A stretch of DNA of 64,000 nt from Crocodylus rhombifer (Eukaryota; Chordata; Crocodylia; Crocodylidae). Position 1 is the first letter of the stretch. Every line of letters starts with the position of its first letter. The notes beneath the pieces were generated by a model. That model was not told the DNA's origin, ran no database searches, and saw only the letters and a program-made list of their open reading frames with translations. The translations under genes and the position numbers were made by a program. Below, piece by piece: positions 37,939-58,721 of this stretch. Where the stretch lies: positions 124,001 to 188,000 of the forward strand of contig JAVSML010024627.1 in the NCBI GenBank assembly GCA_038503035.1. The letters are read 5' to 3'.

Positions 37939-38371
37939 GGCAGGGGTCAGCAACCTACAGTCTGCTGATGGATCAGGCCTATGAAGAGACTAGACCTGAC
38001 CCACAGCAGCTCAGGGAATTGGCAGTCCAGGCTAGTGACAGCACCAGAGCCTGCTGTGGTCATTTTATTTTCTCTGCTGCAGCAGAGGCAGCGCCCCAGG
38101 GTCCTCACACCTGCCTTTTCCTTGTCTACACCATCTGCAGGTTCTTCCGCAGCCTGACAAAGAGTATTTATACCCAAAAGCTTGATAAGAATTTTTCCAA
38201 CTATCTGAGTTGGTCTAATAAAAGATATTGGGTTTACCCAAAGAACCTCATCTGTCTTTTCCCTGTCTAGTCTTTTAACAGCATCTGGTGATTTCCAGGG
38301 TGCTGCAGGTGAGGGAGCAGGGCCTAGGTTACAAACACCAGCTCACAGTGGCAAACAATGAGCCAAACCCT
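37939..38371. mobile_element. hAT-type non-autonomous transposon, copy 2, carrying a Penelope insertion
   Basis: Left end GCAGGGGTCAGCAACC and right end, on the other strand, TAGGGCAGGGTTTGGCTC are of the same family as the elements at 4000 and 40231. The interior carries GACCTGACCCACAGCAGCTC and related GC-rich sequence. A Penelope 3' end (38129-38255) lies inside, flanked by a 14-bp direct repeat of the hAT sequence. Without it the element would be about 290 bp. Confidence 0.72.
38129..38255 (+). mobile_element. 127-bp Penelope-like element 3' end, nested in a hAT element
   Basis: It contains AGCCTGACAAAGAG, ACCCAAAAGCTTGA, the small hairpin CCAACTATCTGAGTTGG, GTCTAATAAAAGATATTGGG and TACCCAAAGAACCTC. 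The same blocks form the 3' end of the Penelope copy at 18010-18130. Direct repeats CTTTTCCTTGTCTA (38115-38128) and CTTTTCCCTGTCTA (38256-38269) flank it and are read as a target-site duplication with one later change. No coding sequence is left. Confidence 0.78.
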
Positions 38372-38399
38372 GCCCTAAGAAATCAATATTTCATAGTCA

Positions 38400-40230
38400 T
38401 AATAAAAGTATGGATCTCATTAGTATGTGGTTTCCCATCTGTACAGACCTGGCAGATGGTACTTGAGAATGACTCAAATAAGGCTGAATTCTAAGTCTCC
38501 AGCTACTTTTTCACTTGGCTTTTAGGCAGAAGCTTCCACTGATGGCAGAGTAAACCCTAAATTAAAACAGGGTAAAAGGTTCAGGACTTAGCAAAAACAC
38601 TTTCCATTTATTTCAATTTTTTTGGACAAAGGGTGCCAGGTAAGTGTAGCGCATTTACCGGCTTTGAGATAATGGATAAAATGTTTCCTCCTCATTTACT
38701 ATGCAGTAGAATGGTAAAGCTGTTTTAATATATTTATTATACCTATGAACCTACACTCTTCATAAACTCAAGGGTTTGGATGAGAGCAGGCTGTACTGTT
38801 CAAAATAATTTAATTATGTTGTTCTTTTTCCTAATTTTTACTGTTCACTGTTAGTCACATAATATTATTTATTTTCCAGCTGGCTGAGGATGTTTTTAAT
38901 AGGAAGTGGGAGAACATAATTAAGTTACCAAATTTTTAGTTTCTCAAGGGATGAAAGCAGCTTATGGAGTTAGACTGAACTAAGCTGGCAGGATATAGGA
39001 ATTTTTTGGGCATTCAAACCCTTTCATCAAGACACTAGACCTGGACAGAAGTTTTGCTTTAAAGTGATTTCTTTTTGTTAATCACATATTTTTCCTATGA
39101 TGCATGTGCACAGTCCCAGAGACTGGAGCTTGATCCTAGTCTGGTTTATTTAAATGCCTGCTTTCCGAACACAATGGTAGAATCAGGCATTCTTTATGCT
39201 GAATCCTTGTTCTTGTTTTTTGCCCTCTTGGTGCTACTCTTACTGACAGAGAATCAGGATGCTTCCTATACTCAGAGAAGAATTATTAGACTTTGTTCCT
39301 TGGATAATTATTTTCAGTTCAAATATTTGTTAATACCTTTTTTCCTTGTATAAAATAGTTTACAGACCCTCTGGAAAGCCAGGGACTAGCTTCCCCCTTT
39401 TCCCACCTCCTGCATGCCTTAGAAAAGCCTCTTCTGTAGACAAACTTGGTAGACTTTAAAATAACAGTTCTTGCATGTAAAGGATAAAATTCTGAAGCAA
39501 CCAAAACAAGGTTGCAGATTAAATGATCTGGTTCTCTTCACAGTATATGAATGATTTCCTTCTTCTGGAAAGTGGGTTTTTTCTGTTCATTTTTACCTCT
39601 TCCTTCTCCTGTAGTAACATGCAGGCATAAAGAATTCAGCCCTTGGTGGTCAAGTTCGCAAAGGTGTCCAAAGCTAGAGTCAAATGTTGGTTTTCTAGAA
39701 AATCTGCAGGACCCTGAGACAGACCTTTAAAACAGGGACAAATAGCAAGCAACAGCACTGTAGCTGGTCCTTGGGCAGTCTGGGGAGAATGCAATTCAGA
39801 AGGCTCAAGGGGGAAAAATAGGAGACATGGACCTCTACACCATTAGGGGGGATGCTATGTGCATCAGTCTGGTCTGTGCATGGATTCATTTACTATCAGG
39901 GTTGCAAAATGGCATGAATGCCAGTTGGATACAGAGATTTGATACAGGTTTGGATACAGAGTTGCTGTAGACAAGTGATTACAAGAGAATTTTCACTCCC
40001 TTTTATTTTATCAAATTTTCTAGCTGTCAAAGAAAAAGAAAAGTAGCCTGAGAATTTGTACTAAGACCCCAAAAGGCTCATAAAAACTAAGAAAAATATA
40101 AAAAATCCAAAATATATTAGTTTTTAAGATCTTATAATTTTTAAACTATCTTGTGATATGGAGAGCATATGTTAAACATGATATCACTGCATTACTCTAT
40201 TGTGTGCCTCTGGCTGAAGGTATCTTATTC
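38400..40230. other. Intron, nothing recognised
   Basis: AT-rich intronic sequence without clear elements or domain-bearing frames. Confidence 0.6.
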
Positions 40231-40750
40231 CAGGGGTCAGCAACCCCCAATATGTGTGGTAGAGCATAGCACATGAAAGTATTTTGCTTAGTGCATGCAT
40301 CTTGGGGTGGAAGGTGAGGGAGCCATGAGAAGCCCTATTTTTGTTGTGGTAGTACAACCGAAGCCCTTTCCCTGCCAGTGGCCCCAAGGCTTGTGTGCAC
40401 CCACTGCCAGCAATGATCTGGGCTGGAGCTCTGTGGACCCTGGTGCTTGCAACCTCCCCACCGTCTGCTGCAAGCAGCCTGGCTCCATGGAGGGCAGTAG
40501 CCTGGGCTGGCTGTGGCAGGCAGTCAGGAGTCTACCAGCAGCCACACCTGGGTCCATGGAGCCCCTCCCCAGTTTATTGCTGGCGCCGGGTGCACGTGCA
40601 CCTCAGAGCAGATGGTGGGGAAGGGGCTGGGACTGGATCAGGCCACTTGTGGTTCCTCTGCCATGCACACTTGGCATGACAACATCTTACAAGTTGAGGT
40701 TCCAGGTGATTTTGGCACTCTGCCCAAAAATGTGGCCAACCCTTGCCCTA
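40231..40750. mobile_element. hAT-type non-autonomous transposon, copy 3
   Basis: Left end CAGGGGTCAGCAACC and right end, on the other strand, TAGGGCAAGGGTTGGCCACA. The 520-bp interior is GC-rich, and its open frames carry no domain. The target duplication could not be identified. Confidence 0.68.
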
Positions 40751-40759
40751 ATCTGATGT

Positions 40760-42971
<2,212 letters not shown>

Positions 42972-43261
42972 TAACCATGGCATAACATACACATTCTGTA
43001 CAAGGTATGCAGTGTATTGAAAGGGTGAAGAGTATTATTTTCAAAATTACCTAAATGACTTATGAGTTTATTTCCCATTTTCAAAAGTGATGTAGGACTT
43101 TGGACATATAAAATGCCTCCTGGAAAAATAACATTTATTCAAAGTCAGTGTAACCTGTGCTCCTAAGGCTAGGAGCAGATGTTTCATTCATCCCAGAATA
43201 GGTAATGCCCATATTTATCCTATAACAAAAATATCTCGTGATTGACATATATACACATTGT

Positions 43262-43660
43262 CCTAGGGACAGGTATTGCACATAAACTGGTATAAGTGAT
43301 TGGAAACCAATTCAAATCTGTGACCCAACAGAAGTTCAGTGTTCATAAAACACTTTCAAAATGGCCAAAACATGTTTAAGATCAACCTGGATGGATGTAG
43401 TATCCAACTTAACTGATTTAGCTTAAGTCGGTTTCTTGAACTTCTGTCCCAAATTGCCTCCAGATTCAAGTCAACTCACAGTCCCCCAGCATCCCAAGGT
43501 GCTTTGTACCTCCACAGCAACCTGCACCCCCCCCCCCCCGCAAGGTGGGCAGACTAACTTTGGTCCAAGCTGTCTACTCCAGCTGTGCAGGGAGACATGC
43601 TCTAGCACCCCACCCCCCAGCATCTGGCTTGGGGCACTGCAGGTACATGGCTACATTTCT
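43262..43660 (+). repeat. MITE-like dispersed repeat, copy B
   Basis: Begins with CTAGGGACAGGTATTGCACA and TAAACTGGTATAAGTGATTG, and keeps the family order: ACCAATTCAAATCTGTGAC, CAACCTGGATGGATGTAG, CAACTTAACTGATTTAGC, CCCCCAGCATCCC. A C-run (43530-43539) and GC-rich sequence follow. Same family as 1735, 50223 and 60797. Confidence 0.7.
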
Positions 43661-43669
43661 GGAATCAAA

Positions 43670-45234
43670 AGTGAATGTTTGTTCACTTGCTTATTGATTC
43701 AATCTCTGCAGTTTAAACTAACATCTGAAGATTGAATCAATTGAGCCATAGGCTTTTTGACTGTCTATACTTCGCCTAAGTGTAACTTTTGGAAATGGTG
43801 TGTGGGTGCTTTTGAAGACCTCTAACTTGTATTTAATATTGACCATGATCAAGAGTTCAGTTTCACTTCTATATTGCCATCTTTGAATATTGAAGTGTTT
43901 GCATCAATAAACAGTTAAATTTTAATTATATTCTTTTCTTTTCTGGATAACAGTGGTGTAAAAACAAAAATCTTATCATATGTTAATTGTACTGACCTAT
44001 TGTTTAACGTAATCTATAGAGTTGACTTGTACTGAAAAGACAAGGTGGCAAAATGCTGGTACTCCAGTTCTTTTTAATAATGGTGTCTTCTGACACTGGA
44101 AGTCCTTTTCACAATTGCATGTAAAAAAAGAAGCTAATTTCAGTTCTATAATTAAAGATGATTAGATGTCTGTATATTGAAATTAATAGATGTGTTATTG
44201 CATATAGCTAGAGTTTTATAAGAGAAATTTATAGTTGTAAACTATCCCAGAATATTACAGTGCAATCAGTTATTTCCTTAATCCACTACCTGAGTTGCTT
44301 GTTTTTCATTCATTTTACATCTGGTGGAAGATTCTGAAAGTAATGCTTTTTAACTTTTTTTCTCATATTTTTGCTCTGTCTGTTCCTATTTTTAATCATT
44401 CATCAGTGGATTACTGTCACTACTTTTCTTGTTAAATTTAAGATTGGAAGTAAGTATTGGACATTAGGGAACAAGTTTCTTTATTGATAATCTTTAAAAC
44501 AAGAATGAGATATAGTTAAACAAGAATTTCTAAATCATTAGGTTAACATCAACAATAGAAATGAAAAATAATTGCTTCTGGGTCATTGCTAATAGCAGAG
44601 AAGGTGAACATAGTTTATTTCTCTGCAACCAATTATGGAAGCTGCTTGGTTGAACACAGGGGAATTCTGCAATACAGTACTCCATAAAAGGATAAGGAGC
44701 TTGGGGGAAGGATTACAGTAATGAAAGATACGTTAAACACAGCAAATGTCCATAACATGACAATATTTTTTCTAAATGCCGTTAGTATAGGTCCAAAGTT
44801 TAAAGGACCTATTTTACTTTAGAAATCCGTGACATTGATAAATGCTCAAGTACCATAGACAGATATTTTCTTATTAACACTTTATAAGGTTAAATATCCA
44901 TTGCCTTTCTTTATTTTACTTTTCAAAACTTCCTGCTAACTTCATACTACTTTTTTGTTAAGCGGCATTTTTACCATAATGTTGAGTATACAAAATAATC
45001 TTCATATTCAGCTGAACATATATATCTACTACCAGTCTGTTAACAGTGCTAATTTGTTCATCTCTTATGTCAGCTGATGTTATATAACCAGTCCCTAAAT
45101 AGCATCCCAAATATAGGTGATATACTTACTGACTTAAACCATGTAGGATTCAGGTCAACCTTTGTTCATGTCGTTTGCTATGATTTAAAGGTTTCTGCAA
45201 GAAGAACATTTTGAAGGCTACATTATTATTTATC
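43670..45234. other. Intron, nothing recognised
   Basis: AT-rich intronic sequence; no elements found. Confidence 0.6.
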
Positions 45235-45580
45235 TGCTAGCCAATTGCCCATCAGGAATGATGGGAGGGCGGGCAGAGACAGAGTGCCACCACCCACCAC
45301 CCCACGCAACCACTGTTTCCAAGGAGTGGGGTGGGGGGAACCTTTCCCCACTGTCCTCTCCATCCTCCTCAGCCAGCACCCTGTGCTGCCACCTGCTGAG
45401 AACAGGGCCGGCAGGGGCGGGGGGTAGGGAGTGGCCCCCCTGCTCCGGGCACTACTGCGCTGCTGCTGCTGCCCTCTGTCAGGAATGCTCTTGGAGTACT
45501 CTCATTGATTGTTTTAGACAACCAGTCAGAGTGTGAATAAAGCATTATGGACAGACAGACAGACAGACAGACTGAGGCTT
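45235..45580 (+). mobile_element. Possible short retroposon: GC-rich body plus (GACA)n tail
   Basis: A GC-rich body (CTGCTAGCCAATTGCCCATC to ACCAGTCAGAGTGTGAATAA) is followed by a run of ACAG units at 45551-45572, in an otherwise AT-rich intron. A structured body with a simple-repeat tail suggests a SINE- or LINE-tail-like insertion. ACATTA is present on both sides (near 45220 and 45588), but this is too short to prove a duplication. No promoter boxes of a tRNA-type SINE were recognised. Confidence 0.4.
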
Positions 45581-45589
45581 TTATAACAT

Positions 45590-48726
<3,137 letters not shown>

Positions 48727-48912
48727 TGGTCAACTGCTCTGATCCTGGAATCCCTGCTAATTCCATACGGGAAAGCAAAATAGAACATGGAAATTTCACT
48801 TACGGCACAGTGGTGTTTTATGATTGCAACCCAGGATATTTTTTATTTGGATCTTCAGTTCTAATCTGCCAGCCAAATGGTCACTGGGATAAGCCTCTAC
48901 CTGAATGCATTA
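48727..48912 (+). CDS. CSMD3: CSMD exon: Sushi/CCP domain
   Basis: A 186-nt phase-1/phase-1 exon between TTTTTTGCACAG and GTAAGT. Translation: VVNCSDPGIPANSIRES, then an insert KIEHGNFTYG, VVFYDCNPGYFLFG, LICQPNGHWDKP and ECI. Four cysteines and the core Trp are present. Two possible glycosylation sites, NCS and NFT, lie in the first half. The KIEHGNFTYG segment and the FLFGSSVLIC stretch were among the features that made CSMD3 look more likely than CSMD1. Confidence 0.93.
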
Positions 48913-50215
48913 GTAAGTAGATAATGTGTTTTCTTCCCCCTATGAAAGTTACAAAAAAATATAAGAAAACAAAAATTTGGGCTAGATATCTTATAATGGA
49001 TTTTTGTATTGATTTTATTTTATACAGTATTCTGCTCTCTGTGTAGGCGCACAGATCATATCCGCATAGATTTTAATGTGTGTGATAACTAAGGTTGCAT
49101 TGGCAGGAGAGAGAGCACAGGTCTGTTGCATATAGAAAATGAAATGGCTGGCCCTTGAGAGGACCTTTGAGGAGAATCATGCCTCAGAACAATGATCAGG
49201 AGCAGCACTCTGTGTTAACAGAATGGCTGTCTGGGAGAAAGGGAGTTGCCTTTAGATTTTTTTACTATATTAATCTGTTGGCCATAGGGCAGCTGCATGT
49301 TGCAATTCAAACAAGCTACATTTCTAAAACCATGGAAACAGCCTCATGGAAGCTGAACAATTTTTCAAGTAAGCTCCTAATTGCTTCTCTAACACTTTTG
49401 TAACTTCACGTAACAAGACCTGTGTTGGAATGAGGATTTATCTCATGTGTGAGGCCTAACATTTACAATGAAATAAAGCAAAGAAAGAAAGCATGATAAA
49501 AAACTTTATTTTGGTTGTTTTTGTCAATAGATATATAATTTAGATGGTACTTCCAAAGCCTGCTTTTATTATTTATCCTTTAGGCAAGATTTTTCTGGTG
49601 CTGCAATTTGAAATATTCTATTCTTTTAATTTTTAAAACAACCAGAAATTTATCTTATTCTTGATATAGTTTGTTCCTATTTTATAACTCAGTTACATTT
49701 ATCTTCTAGTATCCAGATATCTTGCATCCAACTGTAAGGTATTATGGCAGTTTCAGAACACTCTAATAAATAAATACTGATAATACAGATAATAAATACT
49801 GTCTTAAATATACTACAAAAGAATGTAAAACTACAAAGGCTTTTCTCCCTTTCCATATGTAACATGCCCCCCCCTCCCCATTCTTTTTGGGGAGCTGCTT
49901 AATACCTCTTAATAAAAACAATTTCTACCTTGGCATATATTGATCTCATGGAGTAAGAATGCAAGATATACTGGCTAGTTTTCTACTTTATTTCTGGTTC
50001 GGATGATACAAGTGAAAGTATTGTGTTAAAAAATGTGTACTGTTGTTCTTTTGCTGCATTTTCAAACAATAAAAGCCACTTCTATTTTTTTTATTTATGA
50101 ATAAATAGGTCAAATCACTATTGCCCTGTACAGACATTACATTTGTTCCAGGAGGAAAGCACAAAAAGAGAGCATACTCCCAGGGGTGGCAGGCAAAAGG
50201 TAAACTGTCAAGGGT
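48913..50215. other. Intron, nothing recognised
   Basis: AT-rich intronic sequence before the MITE-like copy C. Confidence 0.6.
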
Positions 50216-50222
50216 GAGCTGT

Positions 50223-50400
50223 CAGGGGCTAGGGACAAGCATTACACACAAACCAGTTCAAGTGATCAGAAACTGGTTTAAACCTATAACGGAACAGAAG
50301 TCCAGTGCACATAACCTGTTTGGAAATCTCTGAAACCAGTTTGAAATAAACCTGGTTGAATGTAATATCAGACTTAAAGGTTGCAGAGGGAGGCAGGTAT
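50223..50400 (+). repeat. MITE-like dispersed repeat, copy C
   Basis: GCTAGGGACAAGCATTACAC, AAACCAGTTCAAGTGATCAG, AACTGGTTTAAACC, GAAATAAACCTGGTTGAATG and ATCAGACTTAA match the first 160 bp of copy D at 60797 closely. The second half is lost or replaced by GC-rich sequence (50380-50700). Confidence 0.75.
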
Positions 50401-52700
50401 GTGGCTGAAGCCTTTCCTGAGTCCTGCGAGGGTTCCAGCTTCAGGAGAATGCTTCCCACCCGCTGCTCCCACCTGTCCCATCAATCAGCTAGCTGTCTGA
50501 ATGGGTAGGAAGGGGCATTCCCCTGTGACAGGAACCCTCCCAGGGCCCAAGGAGGGTTTCCACCATGGGAGAAGAGCCCTTGCCTGGTGCATGCTTCCAG
50601 TTCCACCAGGAAGCATGCAGGTGGGTGGGCGAAAGCTGTTCCTCTGCTGAAATGGCATTGGGAGGAGGTGAAGGGGGAGGCAAGAGAACACCTGTATGCG
50701 GCCTATATCTTCAGCACTGTACACAAGGAAATAGCTTTGGATTTAGCACAAGTATTGTGTAAGTTCTTTCCTGAGGGCTTGTCATACTTACCTAGATATT
50801 CCACAACTGGGTGCCCAGTCACTTCATGCACTTGGCATTTCAGTCTCGCTGCTGATTGGAGCTGTGCATGAGTCCTGAAGTAATATCTACATGGCAGAAT
50901 TGTTGTGTCCAGCAGTGACACTCTCAAATACTTAGTCCTTCTCCAGATGGACTGCAGAAGCCAACATAGCTCCCTTCATGTGACATTTCAGGTTGATACC
51001 TGTTGGCACTGGATTTGAACCGAGCCCCTATACTTTTGGTCTGGGTGAGCACAGCCCTCAAACTGACTGTGGCCTTTCCATTCGATAATAGGCAAATTTA
51101 TTTATTATTATATGACCTGACCTGACCAATCTGTATCAAGGTTATAAAGGGAGAGCAGCCCCAGCTGAACCGAGTTCCTTCTAGCCACCGTAGTTGTAGT
51201 TCAACATGCACGTCTCAGTGTAGCCACCCTACCTGTTTGTAAATTGATTTCTTAGATGTTAATGTTAGTTTGGAGTTGGGATAAATTTCCACTGGCAAAT
51301 TTTTGATGTGCTTCTCAAGATTATTTGTCTTTTACTTAAGACATGGAGGGTCAATCTGCACCAGCTTAGAGGCTGTCCAAGTCATTTTCTAGTTTTATGA
51401 AGGTGAATTATGACAGGTAGTTTAGATCCTGAGTATCAGTTTAGGATGAACACTTCTACCACTCCCTTCCCTGGAATTCCTTGTATTATATAGTTAGCAA
51501 CGGGAATTATATCCAATAGTTTAATACCCATTAAACTGTTTTAATCATAATAGATGTGCCTCCATAGGAAAAGAGCAATTTGTATGTTTTTCTCTTAGAA
51601 CTTCATTTTTTCAGTGAGACAGGAGGAGAATTTATCTAATAGGAATTGACTGGCAATAATAATGGTAACATCCTTTTTATCACAATGTTTAAGTGTTATA
51701 ACTAGGTAATTCTTTCCCCCTTATTCTTCTTCCTTTGTGCTGTATTCCTTAAAGCTGTTCCAAGCTGTCTGTCTTAATACAGAATCAGCTTTATACAGCT
51801 ATAAAAAGGCACCATGCAGTTAAGTGATAGAAAAGGACCAGCTACCATAACTAACTGAGAGAGGCAGAGAAGAAGTGGTTGATAAAATTGGCAGTGAGGA
51901 GAGGGAAAAGAAGGAACGTAAGAAATATCTAACATAAACAAGCTTGAGGAAATTCTCACTTAAGATTATTTGCTAAACTGGAATTAGAGTTTGGAAGCTT
52001 TAGAGGCAATTTAAAGGGCATAGATAACAGAACTAATCAGTTTTTAAAGGAAGCCAGTAAGAACCAGGCAGGGGCTGATCTAGAGGAATTGCAATGGCAT
52101 AGATGCAGCCCTCTGATTCCTGCTATATTCAGCAGCTGCACTAAGGGAGCCTGGTGTATCTGGCACAATGTCAGGCTGGGCTGGAAGGGGAGAAGCAAGC
52201 TGATAAAAAGAAAATGAGTGGAGGGAGGAGGTGGAGGGGCAGATGGTGGGATTTGAAGCAGGTAGGGTAAGCCCAGCAGATGGAGGGATTTAAAGGGGGT
52301 GGGGAGCCCAGCAGGGCTCTTGGGGTCTGGGGCACATGCTGCTCCAGGGATAAGTCGCATCCCCTCTAGCCCCGCCTCTCCTTTGTGTGGCCAGCACTGC
52401 TGTGGCAATGAGGGAGCAAATTACCACTCTGAAGCCAGCAGGGAATGGGTTAAGCAGCCAAAATTTCTGAATCATGCTTTTCAGCGTGCAGCTCTTCAGT
52501 GTGCACGATCGGCTGTGCTCTACACCCAACCCCTTGCAGCTGTACAAAGACCATTGCAGCAAAAGCTCTGGCTTGCCTTTAAAGGCAACACTTTAAGAAG
52601 TCTCAGAACCATATCCCCGTTGCCCTCTTCACTACACTGTTGCAATGCTTGTTGCAGTTCCACACCTTATAGCCCTTAGTCACGTGCCCATTCACTATTC
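50401..52700. other. Intron with unclassified GC-rich patches
   Basis: Two stretches (50380-50700 and 52040-52580) are richer in G and C than the intron around them and are probably old repeat-derived insertions. No ends, domains or related copies were recognised. The rest is AT-rich. Confidence 0.45.
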
Positions 52701-52709
52701 ATGTCACGA

Positions 52710-52830
52710 GGCAAAGATTTTTTGTGATACCATTTACTGGACCAGATGTACGTTGGGAGAGCTGTTGGACAAACTTTTGGGCCTTTCCTCAAGTCACCTT
52801 TTCCGACAGCCCTTTAAACTATACAACTTG
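52710..52830 (-). mobile_element. Penelope-like 3' terminal repeat, diverged subfamily
   Basis: On the minus strand: CTTGAGGAAAGGCCCAAAAG, TTTGTCCAACAGCTCTCCC, TGGTCCAGTAAATGGTATC. The order (CTTGA block, GGCCC with AAAAG, paired CCAAC, then a GGTC-TAA-GATATC-like box) parallels the 3' ends at 18020 and 38129, but the sequence differs enough to be another subfamily. No flanking duplication was recognised. Confidence 0.5.
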
Positions 52831-55685
<2,855 letters not shown>

Positions 55686-56150
55686 TGATTAAACTTTCAT
55701 GTGTTTTTTGCAGGAACCTGGTTATTTATCTAAATGACAGAGGTAATAAAATAACTAAACTATTGCATTCACAAGAGAAAATTGAATGAGAAAATTTAAC
55801 TTCCTCAAAAAGGTTCAGTATGAAGTGAAAGTACTTTGTCCATAGAATGGGACCAACTGCCTAGTTGGCCTTGAACATAGAATTTTAATCCATGCCAATT
55901 TGTGATAAGGATATTGGTTTCCATGGAAAGATCTCCCACATTGTTACTTCCTTAAGATAATGAATTCAAACTTATTTAGCTTCCAAATTACTTGAGCAGT
56001 GGTGTAACTGGTGGCAGGAAGATGTTAGGGGCAATTTTCTCGGAAGCTGCTCATTTAAAGTGGCAAACTTGAAGTCACCAGTTTCACTTTGCCCTAAGTA
56101 CCTGGGCATGACCCTACACTGTTGAACTTGGGATTTAATACTACACTCCT

Positions 56151-56620
56151 TGGGCACATCCAGACAAGCATGGATAGTTTGTTTCCCCATTGACAAGTAG
56201 TGGCACACCTTGCACCACTACTACTTGTCCCTAGGGAATGCCTGTGCTACATGTGCTATGGCTCACATCAGGTTACCCTGGATGAGGTAGGGGAGGCTGA
56301 GACCAGCAACTGTGCTTGCCCCAAAAGATTTACCCAGGGGTCTCCCAGTGCTTCAGCTGTAGCGGGAAGCCTAGCCAGCAGCCAGAGTGTGGCTCCAGCT
56401 GGCCAGGCTCTGGTTCTGGGTGGTGCATGCTGCTGCCATGTGTGCTGCCTTGCTTTTTCTCAGAATGGGGTTTTTGAACCTAGGAGATCCTGAAGTCAAA
56501 CTGCATGCCCCCTCCCCCCATGTAAGTTAGCAGCCCAGGGAACACCTGCATGCACAGTGTGTGGCTCCGCAGACAGGTCTGCAGTACCACATACTGTATG
56601 TGTGTGCTTGTCTGCATTCA
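56151..56620. mobile_element. 470-bp MITE-like element
   Basis: The left end TGGGCACATCCAGACAAGCA and the right end, on the other strand, TGAATGCAGACAAGCACACA share the CAGACAAGCA core. The interior is GC-rich and non-coding. The ends resemble those of the island at 32781 (GTGCRTCCASATA). Confidence 0.5.
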
Positions 56621-56629
56621 GCTCTTGAG

Positions 56630-58470
56630 TCTAAACTACACATCACATCTACCCTATTGATATAGCCTCATGTGCCATGACTTGTTTCAAGGATGTGATG
56701 TTGTTTGGTTTTGTTTGATAATCAGTATATTATTTTATGGAGTATCAAACCACAAAATTGTTGTGTTCATTTTAAACCCCCAAAGCTTCAGGAGTATCCT
56801 AATCCATGATTTTGGTTTGAGGTTCAAGCCCATTTCTGATCTTGGCAGAGTTGTATTATATTTAACTACATGACAAGAGTATGATTTCCTTGCTGTTAAC
56901 ATGATGCTTTCAGAGCATAGGTGTACAATGTTCAATATTTTTCAGTTGGCATATTTTCAGATATGTATGACTTTAATAATAAGTATTCAGCTATTTTAAC
57001 ATTCAGGAAATAGGAAGAAGCCAGGACCACATTGTCTCCTGAGTAATTCCTACACAGAAATCAGGGATAGAAAGTAACTGTGCGTGCCAGTATGACACTG
57101 CTGTCATCATGGTCTTCTGCCAAAACTGTAGCTGTCTTTACAGCATGGCTTTTTAATATCCTTTCATTTCTCTTATAATTTATCAGTTTAGAATATTTAA
57201 ACTGTGTCAGGGACACTACTTCTGAATATGCATTTGTACAGCACGTAATACAGGAAAGACTCAGTGTTAGTATTATTCTAATAGAAATAAAAAATAATTA
57301 CATTTAACATTTTGAGTGTAGATCCTGCTGTTAAAATTCCAGAAAGGCAGAAGAGTTTCCTTAGAGACTGATCCTCCCTCACTTAAGAAACATCACATTT
57401 TTGCGAGGAATAAAGATACATGTTGTTACCCCATCCATTAGAATTAAATGAGAAATTAGCCAAAATGAACAATCAACATTTATGTTGTATGTAATGGCAG
57501 GTTTATGGAAGCCTGCTTAATCCTGCTCTCACTGAAATCATTGGGAGAGCTGGTACAGATTTCAGTGGGATATGACTCAGTGTTTTTTTATAATTTATAG
57601 TATCTAAAATGATGAACCGGAAAGGACAATTAAGTGTAAAATAATATGATTCCAACATTTAAAATATGATTAGATTCAAACATTATTTTAAAACTTGTAT
57701 ATATGATTATTTTTCTTTCTTTAAACCCCGTATTGCATGGGATATATATTCAGTACTCCAGACTTTGAATTGAGGTGTAGAGTGCCAATCCACAAAGCCT
57801 AAAACTATTAAATATACAGACATTGGTGCAGCTAGAAATTTCCCCACACCTTAGTAAACACAAAGCTATCTGTGATGTGGATATTGCATTTGTTCAAAAA
57901 GCTTAGGCTAAAAAATAATACAAACAAATAAATATATAAGTTATTTTCTAAAAATAATTATGTTTATGCATAACAGGTGCACAGATCACATCAGTGCCTA
58001 CAGTAAAATGAAACCAGGTTTTTATAAGACAGAAATTGATATTGTTCTGTATTGTCATTGTGAGGTTTGCAGTGGGTTACACACTAGATATGCAATGATT
58101 ACAGCTGGCCTTTTTACTATACTGGCTGAAAAAAAAATTCTACATCAGAATACTCCCTCCTCTGCCTCCTTCCAACTCAAACCCCATCCCACAGCTTCCT
58201 CCTCTCCCTTCTTCCCCTTCCCATCCTGCAGACAGCACCAGAGCTGAGAGTGGGGTACAGGGCTATTGGAGAGAAACTGCAGAAATGCAGCTCTTCCTGT
58301 ATCAGCTCCAAAGTGCAGCTCAATCCTCCACCCCTCTGACCCAACCATGACTGTCGGTTGGTTTGGTGGGAGCAGACATTCCTCTAACTCATGGCGCTTT
58401 CTCTGAAGTGCCATGAGTTAGTGCTGGGAGCTTCATATCTGCCAGTGCCCTTTAGTAAGTGATGTAGATT
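56630..58470. other. Intron, nothing recognised
   Basis: AT-rich to about 58140, then mixed sequence with pyrimidine-rich runs (58150-58230) that may belong to the LTR-like element downstream. Confidence 0.5.
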
Positions 58471-58480
58471 TCAATAACTC

Positions 58481-58719
58481 TGTGGTGCAGCACCTTTGGG
58501 GTGCTCACCACATGGCAAGGGTTGCAGTAGGTTGGGGCAGAGCCCAGCAGGGAAGGCAGCCAAGTGAAGCCCCCCAGATCTCATTCTAAGGGGGGAGGTG
58601 TATTGTGGAGCACCTTTGGGTGTACTTGCCACTTGAGGGCTTTCACAGGCTCCAAGGGGAGCCTGCTTTGGAGGACCAGCAGGAGAAAACTCCCCCAGGT
58701 ACCATTTTAAGGGGGGAGG
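58481..58719 (+). repeat. Tandem 120-bp module, two copies, each ending in a polypurine tract
   Basis: Both copies begin with a TGTG...CAGCACCTTTGG / TGTATTGTGGAGCACC type block and end with AAGGGGGGAGG (58588-58598 and 58709-58719), 121 bp apart. The start of the next block (58720, TGTGTGGCAGAGCAC) is a third, diverged copy of the module start. This arrangement fits a duplicated region just before a 3' LTR. Confidence 0.6.
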
Positions 58720-58721
58720 TG

